A stretch of DNA of 64,000 nucleotides from Erinaceus europaeus (taxonomy: Eukaryota; Chordata; Mammalia; Eulipotyphla; Erinaceidae). Position 1 is the stretch's first letter; each line of letters opens with the position of its first letter. Below the pieces are notes generated by a model. It did not search any database and was not told the origin of the DNA. It saw only the letters and a program-made list of their open reading frames with translations. The stretch covers positions 75,629,577 through 75,693,576 of the forward strand of contig NC_080172.1 in the NCBI RefSeq assembly GCF_950295315.1, given 5' to 3'. Shown here in pieces: positions 62,569 through 64,000 of this stretch. Made by a program: the position numbers and the translations under genes.

Positions 62569-62995
62569 TGTTTTTTTTTAATTTTATATATAAAAAGGAA
62601 ATACTGACAAAACCATAGGATAAGAGGGGTACAACTCCACACAATTCCCACCATCAGAACTCTGTATCCCACCCCCTCCCCTTATAGCATTATGGGATGC
62701 AGAAGGTGTAAATTCTGGCTTCTGTAGTTGCTTCCCCGCTGAACATGGGCGTTGACAGGTCATCCATACTCCCAGCCTGTCTCTTTCCCTAGTGGGGTAG
62801 GGCTCTGGGTAGGTGGGATCCAGGACACATTGGTGGGGTCGTCTGCCCAGGGAAGTCCAGTTGGCATCATGGTAGCATCTGGAAACTGGTGGCCTCTCCG
62901 AGAATCCCAAGTTGATCTCTGAGAATCCCAAGTTGAAGCAGTTTCCCCAAGGAGCTTACACCAGGTGTTGTCTCCAAGCCGCCATCTTGGCTCCC
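62569..62995 (-). mobile_element. Composite R retroposon with L1-like 5' start, complete with TSD
   Basis: Flanked by ATTACTTCCTG (62558-62568) and ATTACTTCCGG (62996-63006). On the minus strand it starts GGGAGCCAAGATGGCGGC, which resembles the conserved first bases of mammalian L1 5'UTRs and contains a YY1 site. About 110 bp later it joins the R tail at ACCAGTTTCCAGATGC and ends TATATAAAATTAAAAAA. It looks like a full-length 427-bp non-autonomous element. GAGAATCCCAAGTTGA is duplicated in tandem in the 5' part, and R has a 40-bp internal deletion near 62690. Confidence 0.78.
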
Positions 62996-63006
62996 ATTAC
63001 TTCCGG

Positions 63007-63329
63007 TTTTGTGTGTATGTTCTAGAAAGAGATATTCTGTACATATAAACACACAACAATCATATCACTCCTCTATAAAATAAAAGCGAGTATCTTCTGT
63101 CTACTACTCTGAACATTCTCAGGAACAATTTTTTAAAATTTCTCCCAAGAGATTTTGAATTATTAAGAGTTACTGATAAAAGTTATGTCACTGTTTCAAA
63201 GAGAAAGCTATAAATATATCAATTATAAACATCCAATTTCAGATGTTCACCAACTTTCTCAAACCCATGATGTAAACTCATCTGATTAATGTCCATCCAT
63301 GATTGAGGTAACCATTTAAGATTATCCTC
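63007..63329. other. Unassigned sequence
   Basis: Nothing recognised. Confidence 0.4.
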
Positions 63330-63425
63330 CTTACCCCCTGCCCAGCACCATTCAGTTCTGGCTATTTACCTGGGACCTATCACAGGCAAGTCCGGTGTGC
63401 TATTGCTGCACATCTTCCCCACCCC
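63330..63425 (-). mobile_element. Old SINE-C fragment
   Basis: CCAGCACCATTCAGTTCTGG and GTGTGCTATTGCTGCAC. Confidence 0.5.
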
Positions 63426-63436
63426 AAAGGTTCTCT

Positions 63437-63590
63437 TGAGTACTTAGTGTTGCCAGATAAAATACATGATATCTAGTTAAGTTTGTTTTTTTTTCCTAGC
63501 TAAATATGAATTATTACTAGACAGCAAATAACTTTCTATAATAGGTATACCCTATGTAATATTTGAACTATATGAAATTCATATTCAACT
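63437..63590. repeat. Ancient mammalian repeat fragment
   Basis: AGTGTTGCCAGATAAAATAC, TATAATAGGTATACCCTATG and AATATTTGAAC resemble a palindromic old placental repeat. The name is uncertain. Confidence 0.45.
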
Positions 63591-63619
63591 AGGAGTCCTT
63601 AATTTGATTTAATTTAATT

Positions 63620-64000
63620 TTATTTTTTTGCCTCCAGGGTTATTGCTGGGGTTCAGTGCCTGCACCATGAATCCACTGCTCCGGGAGGCCATTTTTTTTT
63701 CCCCTTTTGTTGCCCTTGTTGTAGCCTTTTTGTGGTTATTGTTGTTGTTGTTGATGTTGTTCATTGTTGGATAGGACAGAGAGAAATGGAGAGAGGAGGG
63801 GAAGACAGAGAGGGGGAGAGAAAGATAGACACCTGCAGACCTGCTTCACCACTTGTGAAGTGACTCCCCTGCAAGAGGGGAGCCTGTGGCTCCAACTGGA
63901 ATCCTTACGCTGGGGACAGAGAGAAATGGAGAGAGGAGGGGAAGACAGAGAGGGGGAGAGAAAGATAGACACCTGCAGACCTGCTTCACCACTTGTGAAG
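63620..64000 (-). mobile_element. SINE-A-long with internal 87-bp duplication, cut by the window edge
   Basis: GCCTCCAGGGTTATTGCTGG through the body to CCAACTGGAATCCTTACGC. Then GGACAGAGAGAAATGGAGAG begins again at 63914. 63774-63860 and 63914-64000 appear identical. Confidence 0.9.

Noticed and set aside
1180..64000. CRISPR-like spaced repeats
   Set aside because: The recurring 20-30 bp blocks are parts of dispersed SINEs at irregular spacing and in both orientations.

Overview
The window is mammalian nuclear DNA made almost entirely of retrotransposons. The very abundant tRNA-derived SINEs (head with a GGTTCGAGCCC B box, body with CACCTGCAGGGGAGTCGC and CCTATCCAACAACG, A-rich tail) match what I know of the ERI SINEs of hedgehogs, so a hedgehog (Erinaceidae) is the most likely source. 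I see no intact host gene, no tRNA or rRNA gene and no CRISPR array. The one host-gene relic is a processed pseudogene of DNAJC19 at about 26.3-26.6 kb (minus strand).

Working labels, not database names. SINE-A is the ERI-type element ending in CAACAAAAGGGAATAAATAAA; SINE-A-long carries an extra tail ending AGCAATAACCCTGGAGGC plus poly(A). SINE-B has a head like GGCCGGGTGGTGGTGCACC and an AATAAATAAAGATAAT tail. SINE-C has the head GTAGATAGCATAATGGTTATGC, SINE-D the head GATGGCTCAGTGGATAAAGC, and SINE-E is read on the minus strand as CACTATCCAAGTGAGC. 'R' is a retroposon 3' module (TGGGAATTGTGTGGAATTG then TACCCCTCTTATCC, then AAATAAA) that I cannot name.

Layout. 0-4.9 kb: AT-rich sequence, ancient repeats, SINEs, a MER5A-like relic and, at 4.58-4.82 kb, a fragment of a non-L1 reverse transcriptase gene. 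4.9-12.7 kb: a SINE field with a 750-bp solo LTR inside one SINE (8.3-9.1 kb) and a TSD-flanked R copy. 12.8-18.9 kb: a nearly full-length dead L1 (minus) with 5'UTR, ORF1 and ORF2. 19-33.9 kb: SINEs, R copies, a GC-rich block (24.3-25.0 kb), the DNAJC19 pseudogene and an LTR (27.1-27.8 kb). 34-37.5 kb: one L1 whose middle is inverted, with part of an LTR at one junction. 37.5-43.2 kb: SINEs and a CTCF-like motif. 43.3-50.9 kb: several minus-strand L1 pieces around a tandem R dimer. 51.2-53.9 kb: two class-II-type endogenous retroviral 3' ends meeting tail to tail. 54.2-58.2 kb: an old L1 split by many younger insertions. 58.6-64 kb: more SINEs, a composite R element with an L1-like start, and a duplicated SINE at the edge.

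The coding relics are all retrotransposon proteins: L1 ORF1p (coiled coil plus C-terminal RNA-binding part) and ORF2p (endonuclease plus reverse transcriptase). Every copy is broken. The SINEs and R copies end in A-rich tails and many have target-site duplications, as expected if L1 machinery in trans made them; that is inference from the family biology. SINE edges are accurate to about 10 bases.
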